DNA from: an uncultured Bacilli bacterium
GTDB lineage: Bacteria > Bacillota_I > Bacilli_A > RF39 > UBA660
Assembly: GCA_934096815.1 (NCBI GenBank)
Contig: CAKOMY010000001.1
Location: 62,001-126,000, forward strand
Direction of reading: 5' to 3'
DNA: 64,000 bases
The notes beneath the pieces were generated by a model. The model searched no databases. It saw nothing but the letters and a program-made list of their open reading frames with translations, and had not been told where the DNA came from. Positions 52,282 to 60,712 of this stretch are shown here, piece by piece (positions within the stretch are counted from its first letter, which is position 1; each line of letters opens with the position of its first letter). The position numbers and the translations under genes are program-made.

Positions 52282-52300
52282 ATGATTTAAATTAAATCAT
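52282..52300 (-). promoter_or_regulatory. Leader hairpin upstream of rpmE
   Basis: ATGATTT and AAATCAT (7-bp arms, 5-base loop) lie between the rpmE promoter and the ribosome site. It may be a ribosomal-protein leader used for self-control, as reported for L31 in other bacteria, though the shape alone does not prove it. Confidence 0.4.
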
Positions 52301-52321
52301 AGAAATTCGTTTTACTTGGAT

Positions 52322-52349
52322 AGTATAACATATATTTGAAAAATTGCAA
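52322..52349 (-). promoter_or_regulatory. Promoter of rpmE
   Basis: TTGCAA, 16 bases, TATACT on the minus strand; start expected near 52315, giving a leader of about 50 nt. Confidence 0.7.
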
Positions 52350-52375
52350 TAGGCAAATATACTTTGTCCATTAAA

Positions 52376-53470
52376 TTAAGATTTAATTTGTTCCCATGTT
52401 AAGTTTAAATCAGTTCGTCCAAAATGACCATATGCTGCTAAATTGTAATAGATAGGATTTAATAAATCTAATTCCTTAATGATATTATCAACACTGAAGT
52501 TAAAGTTTTTATTAACATAATCATATATTTTTTCTATATGTACTTTATTAGTGTTAAAAGTATTTATGTAAACTGATATTGGATATTCTTTCCCAATAGC
52601 ATAAGCAAGCTCTATTTCACATTTATCCGCTAAATTATGGGCAACTATATTTTTGGCAACGTATCTAGCATAATATGCACCACTTCGATCTACTTTTGAT
52701 GGATCTTTACTGCTAAAGCAACCACCGCCTACTTTACCTATTCCACCATAAGTATCTGCAACTATTTTACGACCGGTTGTACCGCTATCGCCAAATGAAC
52801 CGCCAATTGTAAATTTACCGCTAGTATTAATTAATATTTTGGTATTTTCGTCTAGTAACTCTTTTGGTATTATCGGTTTTATTACCTCATCTATAATTAA
52901 ATTTTTTAATTCTTCATAATCAATATTTTCTTTATGTTGACTTGCAATGATTATTGTATCAACTCTTTTAGGTAAATCATTTTCATATTCAATTGTTACC
53001 TGAGTTTTTCCATCTGGCTCTAATATTGAGTCTTTGGCTTGCTTTCTTACATCAGTTAATCTTTTAGCGAGTTTATTTGCTAAAAGAATGGTCAATGGCA
53101 TATATTCTTTAGTTTCATTAGTTGCATATCCAAACATGATTCCTTGATCTCCTGCCATTATTTTATCTTTATTTACAGCATTATTTATTTCAATTGATTG
53201 TTTATTTACCTTAACTATTACATTATACTCTTCCGTATAACCAATTTCTTTTAATACTTGTTTAGCTAGTTGTTCATAATTAAGTTTAGCATTTGTTGTT
53301 GCTTCTCCATAAATTAATATTAAGTCATCCTTAATTGTTGCTTCTACTGCCATTTTACTATTTTTGTCTTGTTTTAAGGCCTCATCTAAAATATAATCAC
53401 TTATTTTGTCACATATTTTATCTGGATGTCCTTCCGTTACAGATTCACTTGTTAAATAATAATTTTTCAT
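52376..53470 (-). CDS. metK: S-adenosylmethionine synthetase
   Basis: 364 aa, slightly short for the family (~395). ATP site ESVTEGHPDKICDKISDYIL, then AGDQGIMFGYATNETKEYMP, the phosphate loop IGGSFGDSGTTGRKIVADTY GG, and GGGCFSSKDPSKVDRSGAYY. It makes S-adenosylmethionine from methionine and ATP. A SAM-I riboswitch with a terminator lies just upstream, so product feedback at transcription is expected. Confidence 0.97.
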   Translation of the reverse strand: MKNYYLTSESVTEGHPDKICDKISDYILDEALKQDKNSKMAVEATIKDDLILIYGEATTNAKLNYEQLAKQVLKEIGYTEEYNVIVKVNKQSIEINNAVNKDKIMAGDQGIMFGYATNETKEYMPLTILLANKLAKRLTDVRKQAKDSILEPDGKTQVTIEYENDLPKRVDTIIIASQHKENIDYEELKNLIIDEVIKPIIPKELLDENTKILINTSGKFTIGGSFGDSGTTGRKIVADTYGGIGKVGGGCFSSKDPSKVDRSGAYYARYVAKNIVAHNLADKCEIELAYAIGKEYPISVYINTFNTNKVHIEKIYDYVNKNFNFSVDNIIKELDLLNPIYYNLAAYGHFGRTDLNLTWEQIKS

Positions 53471-53499
53471 AATCTACCTCTTTCCATTTTTATCAAAAA

Positions 53500-53622
53500 T
53501 AAAAAACTCTTGAAAGAGTTAGTAATAAATCTCTTTCATCGATATTAGCATTACCACCTTGCCTTAAGTAGGTTGGTATGAGTTCTTAGAGCTAATTCTC
53601 TCCCTCATTCTTGATAAAATTA
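53500..53622 (-). promoter_or_regulatory. Divergent SAM-I (S-box) riboswitch with terminator
   Basis: On the minus strand AUCAAGA is followed by P2: AUGAG, GGA, GAG, loop AAUUAG, CUC, UAAGAA, CUCAU. This is the S-box kink-turn arm. P3 is ACCAACC ... AAGGUGGU, replacing GGCAACC/GGUGCC with pairing kept. The P2 loop AUUAG can pair with CUAAU after P3, as in the S-box pseudoknot. The segment then ends GAAAGAGAU. GAAAGAG can also pair with CUCUUUC, which is otherwise an arm of the terminator AACUCUU/AAGAGUU with T6 (53505-53520). P1 pairing is weak. Confidence 0.82.
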
Positions 53623-53673
53623 ATATTATTTATTTAACGTATTATTTCTAATACATTTTTATATTATCATATT

Positions 53674-54759
53674 TTAGTTATTTTGTGAATATTCATATAA
53701 ATAATACGATACTTCTTTAAGATTTATTGAGTTATTGTTAAAAGTTAAAGTTAACAACTTAGTTTGTTTATTAAAATTTAAATTATCAATTTTTCCATAA
53801 TAGTCTTTATTATTAGTTTTAAGATAATAATTCATATTAGAATCTATAATCATTTCAATATTAGCATTTTTTAAGTAGTACTTTACTTTATTTATTTTAG
53901 TTTTATCAATATTATTGTCTAAAATTAAACCATTTTTATCAATTTTGATTGAAGCTGTTTCTGGTTCGCAGGTTCCTAAATATTCTATCAAATTATCAGA
54001 AAAATATTCTGAATAATCACTTGCTAATTTTAGCTTATTATTACTTATTCGATATGTTTTATTATTTATAGAAAAATAGAAATCACTATAAAGATTACAA
54101 GCAATTGGTTTATGTTTTTCTATAACACCTTCTGTTTTGGCATCAATAACATTATATATTAATTTACTATATTTTTTATTAAATTCTTCTAATGCATGTT
54201 CTTTTAAAATATCGCTATCTGTATCAATCCCATCAGGTATTTCAATAATATAAATTTTATTTGATGTAATCGCAATAAAACTATAAATTGTTACATCTGC
54301 AGAACTAAAATAATTGAAATATTTTATATCGTCTTTAATATTAGAATCTATTACCCATTTATTATTAACTTTCCAAAATAATTTGCTATTTTCTATTTTT
54401 AAAAAAGGTATATAATCAAATTCAAATACTTTGTTGTCATTGTTTTCACTTGATTTATAAGCAAATGTTTCAGAATTTATTTTTTGATACAAATTATTAT
54501 CCATGGTATATTCATATTCATTTAATTCATCAATATTTACAAATTTGATTTCTTCATTATTTAATTTTGATAGATCAAATTGATTATTTTGATCTTTTTG
54601 GAAAGATATAGTTGTTGTCGTTGTTATTGTACTCGAGTCTAACTCAGGTTGTTTTTTTAAATTGTTAGTTTTAAATATTAATACTATTAAAAGTGAAATT
54701 ACAATTGCAAATAGGATTGTTAAGAGAATTATTATTTTTTTATTATTATTAGTTTCCAT
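53674..54759 (-). CDS. Thr-rich anchored protein, tandem paralog 1
   Basis: 361 aa. Short charged start (METNNNKK), one membrane span (~8-29), a Thr/Ser linker (SSTITTTTTIS) and a ~300-residue outer domain. The outer domain shares FDLSKLNNEEIKFVNIDELN EYEYT, NKIYIIEIPDGI and IDSNMNYYLKTNNKDYYGKI with the next paralog. No family recognised. It has the site GAAAGTGTGA before the ATG, as all three paralogs do. Confidence 0.7.
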   Translation of the reverse strand: METNNNKKIIILLTILFAIVISLLIVLIFKTNNLKKQPELDSSTITTTTTISFQKDQNNQFDLSKLNNEEIKFVNIDELNEYEYTMDNNLYQKINSETFAYKSSENNDNKVFEFDYIPFLKIENSKLFWKVNNKWVIDSNIKDDIKYFNYFSSADVTIYSFIAITSNKIYIIEIPDGIDTDSDILKEHALEEFNKKYSKLIYNVIDAKTEGVIEKHKPIACNLYSDFYFSINNKTYRISNNKLKLASDYSEYFSDNLIEYLGTCEPETASIKIDKNGLILDNNIDKTKINKVKYYLKNANIEMIIDSNMNYYLKTNNKDYYGKIDNLNFNKQTKLLTLTFNNNSINLKEVSYYLYEYSQNN

Positions 54760-54896
54760 AAAACTTCACACTTTCTATTTTAATATTATCAAATATACTA
54801 GTGTTAATGATAATTTTAAATTTAAAAGTTATTAATTTACTTAAATTTTACATTAACTTAAATTTTAATGTGGAATACTTAATAGTTATTAACAAA

Positions 54897-54922
54897 CAAA
54901 AAAGAAGTTGTTACTCTTCTTT
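54897..54922 (-). terminator. Terminator between paralogs 1 and 2
   Basis: AAAGAAG and CTTCTTT (54901-54907, 54916-54922) with a T-run on the minus strand. The next ~30 bases copy the 3' end of the gene at 57187, showing the block arose by duplication. Confidence 0.75.
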
Positions 54923-55037
54923 AAGTTTTAAAATTAAATCATACAATTTTTATTAATTGTACTTTAATATTTTGGTATTAATTACTATTTAATGAACATT
55001 TTGATTATTGCTTTAGTTTTTTTATAGATGATTGTTT

Positions 55038-56105
55038 TCAAACATTCCATAATCCATTAGAAGTATCTTTTAATATGATATTTTTTCCAGGACTTATTTC
55101 AATTCTCAATTCTTGATTGATTCTATTAAAACCCATACTTTTAATTTTACCATAATAATCATTATTATTTGATTTTAAATAATAGTTCATATTTCTGTCT
55201 ATAACCATCTCAAATTTTTCATTTCCAAAATAACAATAAACATTTTTGATAAAGGTTTTATCTATATTATCATTTTGAATTATTCCATCTTTATCGATTG
55301 CAATAGTTGACTGCATAAAACCGCAACTATTAATGTAAGAGGATAATATTGATGAAAAATTTTTATAATAATCTGATGCTAAAACTGGTGCTGATGTATT
55401 TGAATTTAATATATATATTTTATCATTAATTGATAGATAAATATTTTTATTTATATTGCAATCAATTAGTTGTTCTTTATTCTTTGCATAAGTCACCTTT
55501 TCATTTATTACTTGATATTTTAAATTACTATATTCTTTATTGAATTCTTCATATAAATTATCATTGATGTTTATTCCATTTGGTATTTCAATTATATATA
55601 TTTTATTTGTAGTAATTATGATAAATTTGGTTATAATTACGTCTTCATCTAAAAAGAAATCTGCATAGTTTATTTCTTCAGTTATTTTATTTTCTTCTTT
55701 CCATTCATTATTTATATTCCAATATAATTTTTTATTACTAATTTTTATAAAAGGTAGTGAAAATTCATAATCAGTTTTGTGATTATTTACAAATGAATTA
55801 TAATTTTCATTATTTGTATTTGACTTTTCAAATAAAATATCGTCTGCTGTATATTCATATCTGTTTAATGCTTCTATATCTATAAATCTTATTTCTTCAT
55901 TATTTAATTTTGATAAATCATAAGGATTTTTTTCAGCTATTTGTGTAGTAGTTGTCGTTGTTGTTGTACTTGAATTTGATTCAGGTGTCTTTTTTGAATT
56001 GTTTGTTATATATATCAACACTATTAAAAGTCCTATTATTATTGCAAATAAGATTCCGATTAGTATTATTAATTTTTTATTTTCTTTAGTTTCCTTTGTT
56101 TCCAT
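55038..56105 (-). CDS. Thr-rich anchored protein, tandem paralog 2
   Basis: 355 aa from METKETKENKK (ATG at 56105, with GAAAGTGTGAGTG before it). Membrane span at ~12-32, then SNSSTTTTTTTT, then an outer domain related to paralog 1 over its full length (NPYDLSKLNNEEIRFIDIEA, NKIYIIEIPNGINI, IDRNMNYYLKSNNNDYYGKI). No enzyme motif. The Thr-run may be a wall-spanning or glycosylated linker. It is transcribed as its own unit between similar terminators. Confidence 0.7.
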   Translation of the reverse strand: METKETKENKKLIILIGILFAIIIGLLIVLIYITNNSKKTPESNSSTTTTTTTTQIAEKNPYDLSKLNNEEIRFIDIEALNRYEYTADDILFEKSNTNNENYNSFVNNHKTDYEFSLPFIKISNKKLYWNINNEWKEENKITEEINYADFFLDEDVIITKFIIITTNKIYIIEIPNGININDNLYEEFNKEYSNLKYQVINEKVTYAKNKEQLIDCNINKNIYLSINDKIYILNSNTSAPVLASDYYKNFSSILSSYINSCGFMQSTIAIDKDGIIQNDNIDKTFIKNVYCYFGNEKFEMVIDRNMNYYLKSNNNDYYGKIKSMGFNRINQELRIEISPGKNIILKDTSNGLWNV

Positions 56106-56245
56106 AAACACTCACACTTTCTAAGATAATAATAGCAAATTAATTAGGGTTATAGATAATATTTAATTTAAAAGTTATTAGTTTACTTAAATTTTACATC
56201 AAATTTTAATGTGGAATAGTTGTAAATTATCAACAAATATTGAAA

Positions 56246-56267
56246 AAAGAAGATGTTACTCTTCTTT
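56246..56267 (-). terminator. Terminator between paralogs 2 and 3
   Basis: AAAGAAG (56246-56252) pairs with CTTCTTT (56261-56267); T-run on the minus strand. The stop codon of paralog 3 overlaps the arm. Confidence 0.75.
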
Positions 56268-57036
56268 ATATTCTTTCGATTTTTTCTAAATAAAAGTTTC
56301 CATTTGCTTTATTAAATATATAGATTTTTTCTGAAAGAGATGGCACTATATCGCCTACGCCAGAAATATAGTCATATCCATATATATATAATTTATTATT
56401 TAATTCGTATGCTACTAATAAACCAGTAGAAATTAAGCCTACTCCTCCACATCCTTGATATCCTGAAAAGACAAATGAATCTGTTTCTTTTACATATTGA
56501 TATGTTCCACAAGCTCCATATTCAAAATCTTCTTTTGGCATTGTTGCTGATGGACCATATAATTCCTTTTTCTTTGAAATAAAATCTTTATATTTTATAC
56601 TTTTTACTTTGTTATCTTCTGGACAGTTAATGTTTTCAGGAAATACCTTATTGCATTCTACCATTGTACCTTTAGCTTTATCTGCAACAACATTATTTTC
56701 ATCGGAAATAATATCATTATCAGAACGATATTTTGATATTAGTTCTTTGGCTTTAGTCATATCGTATTCTTCACAATTATATGAAGAACATAAATTTAAA
56801 AAATATACTTCGGCTGCTGATGATTCATCATCTTGATTTGGATTTGACGAAGGATTTATATTGGTTGGCGTAGTTGTTGTAGTTGTTGATTTTGTAGTAG
56901 TTGGAGTTGAATTAGTTTGTTTTTTTAGATTACTTGTTATAAATATCAATGCTATTAAAAGTCCTATAATAACTGCAAATAAGATTCCTATTAGTATTAT
57001 TAATTTTTTATTTTCTTTAGTTTCCTTTGTTTCCAT
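56266..57036 (-). CDS. Thr-rich anchored protein, paralog 3 with a different outer domain
   Basis: 256 aa from METKETKENKK (ATG at 57036; a longer frame to 57081 lacks a ribosome site). The anchor and Thr linker (TTTKSTTTTTTP) are nearly the same as in paralog 2. The outer domain (~75-256) is unrelated to the other two, with cysteines and the stretch GACGTYQYVKETDSFVFSGY QGCGGVG, and no family was recognised. So one anchor has been combined with different outer domains. Confidence 0.7.
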   Translation of the reverse strand: METKETKENKKLIILIGILFAVIIGLLIALIFITSNLKKQTNSTPTTTKSTTTTTTPTNINPSSNPNQDDESSAAEVYFLNLCSSYNCEEYDMTKAKELISKYRSDNDIISDENNVVADKAKGTMVECNKVFPENINCPEDNKVKSIKYKDFISKKKELYGPSATMPKEDFEYGACGTYQYVKETDSFVFSGYQGCGGVGLISTGLLVAYELNNKLYIYGYDYISGVGDIVPSLSEKIYIFNKANGNFYLEKIERI

Positions 57037-57104
57037 AACACTCACACTTTCTATAATAATATTAACAAATATATTGAACATTTTGTTATATTAAAATCTG
57101 GTTA

Positions 57105-57200
57105 TAGATTAATTTACGTGAATTTTACATTAAATTTTAATGTGGAATAGTTGTAACTTATCAACAAATATAGAAAAAAGAAGATATTACTCCTCTTTAA
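57105..57200. repeat. Repeated intergenic element of the paralog array (one of three)
   Basis: About 100 bases also present, with changes, at 54810-54925 and 56160-56268. Each has a TTTACAT-like run, a palindrome (ACATTAAATTTTAATGT at 57127-57143 in this copy), TGTGGAATA and the AAAGAAG terminator arm. The terminator here (57177-57198) ends the PH-like gene. Confidence 0.7.
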
Positions 57201-57528
57201 GTTTTAAAATTAAATCATACAATTTTTTGTCATTAAATTCGATTACTGAATTATTATTAAGAACTATTTCATATAATTCTTTTTTATTAAGAGCCTTTAT
57301 ATCATTTAAGATTATTTGATAATATACTTCTTTATATTGAATAGCCTGAGATCCACGGGCGATTCTTAGAACTTCTAATCCTTCATTTTGAACTATATAA
57401 TCTAAAAATAATAATCTTTGGTTTGTTAAAATTACTGAGGTTGTTTTCTCATTACTTCCTTGTTTTATATATAGATTATCAAATATTTTAATGATATCTT
57501 CATTATCATTTAATGTGTATTTATACAT
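57187..57528 (-). CDS. Small bacterial PH-like protein
   Basis: 113 aa from the ATG at 57528 (TAGGA in front), inside a longer frame to 57549 that overlaps murA and lacks a site. The marker SVILTNQRLLFLDY and the closing IILNDIKALNKKELYEIVLN, then VIEFNDKKLYDLILKL, fit a PH-like fold of strands and a final helix. The ligand is unknown. It follows murA closely and is probably cotranscribed with it. Confidence 0.7.
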   Translation of the reverse strand: MYKYTLNDNEDIIKIFDNLYIKQGSNEKTTSVILTNQRLLFLDYIVQNEGLEVLRIARGSQAIQYKEVYYQIILNDIKALNKKELYEIVLNNNSVIEFNDKKLYDLILKLKEE

Positions 57529-57541
57529 ATTTCCTAACTTA

Positions 57542-58798
57542 TTATTCATCTATTATTTTTATATTTGCTCCTACTGTTGTTAGTTTGGTTACTATGTTTT
57601 CATAACCTCTTAAAATATGTTCTATATTTGTTATGGTTGTTGTTCCTTTAGCAATCATTCCAGCAAGCAGCATAGCAGCTCCAGCTCTAAGGTCAGTTGC
57701 TTCAACTGTTTCACCATGTAAACATGTTTTTCCGTGAATCATGGCTACTTTGCCATCTAAATCAATATTAGCTCCCATTTCATTTAAATATTTGATATGT
57801 CTCATTCTATTTTCATAGATTGTTTCTTCAAAGATACTAGTTCCTTCACACTGGGTTAATAGAGTACTCATTGGTTGGCCTAAATCAGTTACAAAACCAG
57901 GATAAACTAAGGTTTTAATGTTAACTGGCTCTAGTTTATCTACCTTGTTAATGATTACATGATTATCTTTTACATCTAGTGATGCACCGGCTTCTTTAAG
58001 TTTAGATATTACACTTGTTAAATGTTCGGGGATGATTCCATCTATTTTTAAATTATTACCAAGAAGGGTTCCAATCATCATATAGGTTCCTGCTTCGATA
58101 CGGTCAGGAATAACAGTTATCTCGCCATCATGTAGTTCATCTACCCCTTCTATTGTGATAGTATCTGTTCCTAATCCGGTAATTTTAGCTCCCATACTAT
58201 TTAGGAACTGGCCAATATTTATTATTTCTGGCTCTTTCGCTACATTGTGAATAACGGTTGTTCCTTTGGCTCTAACAGCAGAAAACATAATATTTATAGT
58301 TGCTCCTACTGAGGCAAACTCAAGAAATATATTATTACCAATTAATTCTTCGGCTTCAATAATATAATTTATATCATCTTCTACTGTTATGTTTGCTCCT
58401 AACTTTTCAAAACCAGCTGTATGATAATTTATTGGACGAGCTCCAATTGTACAACCACCTGGGTATGATACTTTAGCATAACCAAAACGAGATAATAAAC
58501 ATCCCATAAAATAATATGATGCACGCATTTTAGATGCTATATCTTTAGGAATAAATTCATTATGAATGTTTGAATTATCAATATAAAGGGTATCTTTATC
58601 TAATTCAACTTTTGATCCTAATAATTTTAATATTTCTAATAATAATTTAACATCACTTATTTTAGGAACATTTTTTATTATACATTTTCCTTTTGTTAAT
58701 ACGGATGCAGGGATTAAAGCAACAACACTATTTTTAGCACCGCTTATTTTGATTGTACCAGATAATTCTTTCTGGCCTTCTATAATTAGTTTTTTCAT
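57542..58798 (-). CDS. murA: UDP-N-acetylglucosamine 1-carboxyvinyltransferase
   Basis: 418 aa. GTIKISGAKNSVVALIPAS with the Lys-Asn pair, the catalytic Cys in YPGGCTIGARPINYH (~115), PDRIEAGTYMMIGTL, and LRAGAAMLLAGMIAKGTTTI. It adds enolpyruvate to UDP-GlcNAc, the first committed step of peptidoglycan synthesis, and the Cys is the target of fosfomycin. Start supported by an AGGTAAC site. Confidence 0.97.
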   Translation of the reverse strand: MKKLIIEGQKELSGTIKISGAKNSVVALIPASVLTKGKCIIKNVPKISDVKLLLEILKLLGSKVELDKDTLYIDNSNIHNEFIPKDIASKMRASYYFMGCLLSRFGYAKVSYPGGCTIGARPINYHTAGFEKLGANITVEDDINYIIEAEELIGNNIFLEFASVGATINIMFSAVRAKGTTVIHNVAKEPEIINIGQFLNSMGAKITGLGTDTITIEGVDELHDGEITVIPDRIEAGTYMMIGTLLGNNLKIDGIIPEHLTSVISKLKEAGASLDVKDNHVIINKVDKLEPVNIKTLVYPGFVTDLGQPMSTLLTQCEGTSIFEETIYENRMRHIKYLNEMGANIDLDGKVAMIHGKTCLHGETVEATDLRAGAAMLLAGMIAKGTTTITNIEHILRGYENIVTKLTTVGANIKIIDE

Positions 58799-58853
58799 AA
58801 AAAGTTACCTTTCTAAATATAATATAATATTTTAGTTTGTTTTAGTCAAATAT

Positions 58854-59387
58854 CTAAGTAAATAATTTACAAATATTGACAATTGATATCAATATTAATA
58901 ATATTATTCCTATAAGTGATGCTTTTTCTTTCCATACTTTTTGAGAATACTTTCCTAGAATTAATCCCATATAAGTAATTGTTCCAGCACATAATGAGAA
59001 TATTATTGGTGGTATGAGTATTTTATCAGTTAAGGCTTTTAAACCAATTCCTACTGAAAAACTATCAAGAGAAACTGAAAGTGCATATAAAAAGATGCTT
59101 AATAAGGAATTTATTTTAGTTACTTTATCATTATTTCGGTCTTTATACATAAGAAACGCTAGATATAACAAGATTATGGTCATGATAATTTTAGGATTGA
59201 TATTTATTACCGATAAAATTTGATTACCTAAAAATAAACCAATTAAGGGCATAACAAAGTGCATTATACTAACTACAATGGGAATTAATATAAATCTATT
59301 TTTTGATAAATGAGTTGTTCCGATGGAGAGAGCAATGGAAAAGGCATCCATAGAAAGTGCTACTCCAATTAAAAAAATACTTAACAA
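58854..59387 (-). CDS. MntP/YtaF-family membrane protein
   Basis: 177 aa, six spans in two three-span repeats. Each repeat has the family signature (SMDAFSIALSIGTTH near 13 and SLDSFSVGIGLKALT near 110) with conserved Asp. MntP exports manganese, while YtaF is the sporulation-linked relative of the same fold. Length and signature cannot separate them. The position directly before spoIIR (read first murA, then this, on the minus strand the order is spoIIR then this gene) makes YtaF plausible. Confidence 0.82.
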   Translation of the reverse strand: MLSIFLIGVALSMDAFSIALSIGTTHLSKNRFILIPIVVSIMHFVMPLIGLFLGNQILSVININPKIIMTIILLYLAFLMYKDRNNDKVTKINSLLSIFLYALSVSLDSFSVGIGLKALTDKILIPPIIFSLCAGTITYMGLILGKYSQKVWKEKASLIGIILLILISIVNICKLFT

Positions 59388-59408
59388 AAAATCACCTAGT
59401 TAAGTATA

Positions 59409-59924
59409 TTATTTAAACTTTTCAATTATACTAGAAATAAATAATTTGTATTCAACATCATTTGTTGTTTCATTATTTTCTAATAAACATAATGGTGGAA
59501 ATAAGGTACACCACCAATTTTTTCCTAGACCATTACCTAAAGTTATCACTAATGAGTTATAAACTCCTGCTTCATAAACTACTCCTTTATATGTTTTACT
59601 TGGAAAATAGTTTAAACCATAATCTAATTTGTAATTATCATTTTTTAAAAATTCATGAATTTGAATGTTGATAAAGTCTAGGTTATCAACAATTATTTTA
59701 TCTACTTCTTCTGTTGTTGTAGCATTTTTAGTTAATTCTATAAGAACTTTCTCAATGTGATCTTTTAATTCTAGTTTGGTTTCTATATCTAATTCACTAT
59801 CTGATGATGCAATTACTCTAAATCGAATAGAGTCGGTTGGGATTATTACTTCATTTTGATTTTTATTTTTTATTAAGGTTAAACTTAAAATAATTATTGA
59901 TAAACATATTAAAGTATTTTTCAT
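59409..59924 (-). CDS. spoIIR: Stage II sporulation protein R
   Basis: 171 aa with an N-terminal signal segment. Family blocks: IRFRVIASSDSELDIETKLE, NYFPSKTYKGVVYEAGVYNS, and LVITLGNGLGKNWWCTLFPP LC. SpoIIR is secreted from the forespore and triggers SpoIIGA to process pro-SigE in the mother cell. Its ribosome site AAAGGG lies inside the hairpin at 59931-59960. Note the TTTTTT just before the ATG. Confidence 0.95.
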   Translation of the reverse strand: MKNTLICLSIIILSLTLIKNKNQNEVIIPTDSIRFRVIASSDSELDIETKLELKDHIEKVLIELTKNATTTEEVDKIIVDNLDFINIQIHEFLKNDNYKLDYGLNYFPSKTYKGVVYEAGVYNSLVITLGNGLGKNWWCTLFPPLCLLENNETTNDVEYKLFISSIIEKFK

Positions 59925-59925
59925 T

Positions 59926-59960
59926 AAAAAATTACCCTTTCTAAAATAATATTGGGTAAT
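59926..59960 (-). terminator. Hairpin with U-run between prmC and spoIIR
   Basis: ATTACCC (59954-59960 on the minus strand) pairs with GGGTAAT (59931-59937), loop 16, then T5 at 59930-59926, directly before the spoIIR ATG. It can end the prfA-prmC transcript. The 3' arm also contains the AAAGGG ribosome site of spoIIR, so in a read-through mRNA it would hide that site. Confidence 0.7.
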
Positions 59961-59971
59961 CTTTTTATTTT

Positions 59972-60712
59972 TTATTCACTATATATAAAAGCATAACGGT
60001 TTTTACCTGCTAAATCTTTTTCAATAACTATATTATCGCTTGGAAAATACTTCTTACATAATTTGTACATGTCTTCTTTATGATCTTCATCTATTTCAAA
60101 AGAAATAAGATGTTTTTTGGTAATTTTTTCTTTAGCTATTTTTAATATTTGTTCATAATAAATTAATGGGGTTGCATTAGAAACAAAGATAGCTTCTTTT
60201 GGCTCATAAAGAACATTTTGATTATAATTAGAATCTTCTTCTATATAAGGAGGATTACTTATTACAATACTTATATTTTCAGGTAATTCGTAATTAAAAA
60301 TATCTTGATTTTGAAAATCTACATTTACCTTATTTAATTTAGAATTTTCTATAGCAACTTTTAGGGCTTCTTTACTTTTATCAATTGCTGTAATATTTAA
60401 AGAAGGTATTTCTTTTTTTAAAGTTATTGCTATAACACCAGAACCAGTTCCTAAATCAATTAAATTGGAATTTTCTAAATTTAGACTTTTAATTAATTTA
60501 ATAGTTTTTTCAATTAAAGTTTCTGTTTCAAATCTAGGAATTAAAACATTTTCATTTACTTTAAAGGGATAACCATAAAATGATACGTTTCCTATTAAAT
60601 AGGCAATTGGATAGCCTTTATCTATTTTAGCAATAACTTCTTCTAAGTTATCATATTTTTGACATAGTAAATTCCAATCTAAGTTGCTGATATTTTCAGG
60701 TTTATTCCTCAC
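59972..60712 (-). CDS. prmC: Release factor glutamine methyltransferase
   Basis: 246 aa, shorter than the usual ~280 because the N-terminal helical domain is reduced. PIAYLIGNVSFYGYPFKVNE, NVLIPRFETETLIEKTI, SAM site LIDLGTGSGVIAITL, catalytic NPPY in IVISNPPYIEEDSNYN. It methylates the Gln of the GGQ motif in RF1 and RF2. It overlaps prfA by 11 bases, the classic pairing. Confidence 0.96.
   Translation of the reverse strand: MRNKPENISNLDWNLLCQKYDNLEEVIAKIDKGYPIAYLIGNVSFYGYPFKVNENVLIPRFETETLIEKTIKLIKSLNLENSNLIDLGTGSGVIAITLKKEIPSLNITAIDKSKEALKVAIENSKLNKVNVDFQNQDIFNYELPENISIVISNPPYIEEDSNYNQNVLYEPKEAIFVSNATPLIYYEQILKIAKEKITKKHLISFEIDEDHKEDMYKLCKKYFPSDNIVIEKDLAGKNRYAFIYSE

Noticed and set aside
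53505..53622. T-box leader before metK
   Set aside because: AAGGUGGUAA looks like a T-box core, but no specifier arm is present, and the S-box kink-turn arm and pseudoknot pairing are all there.
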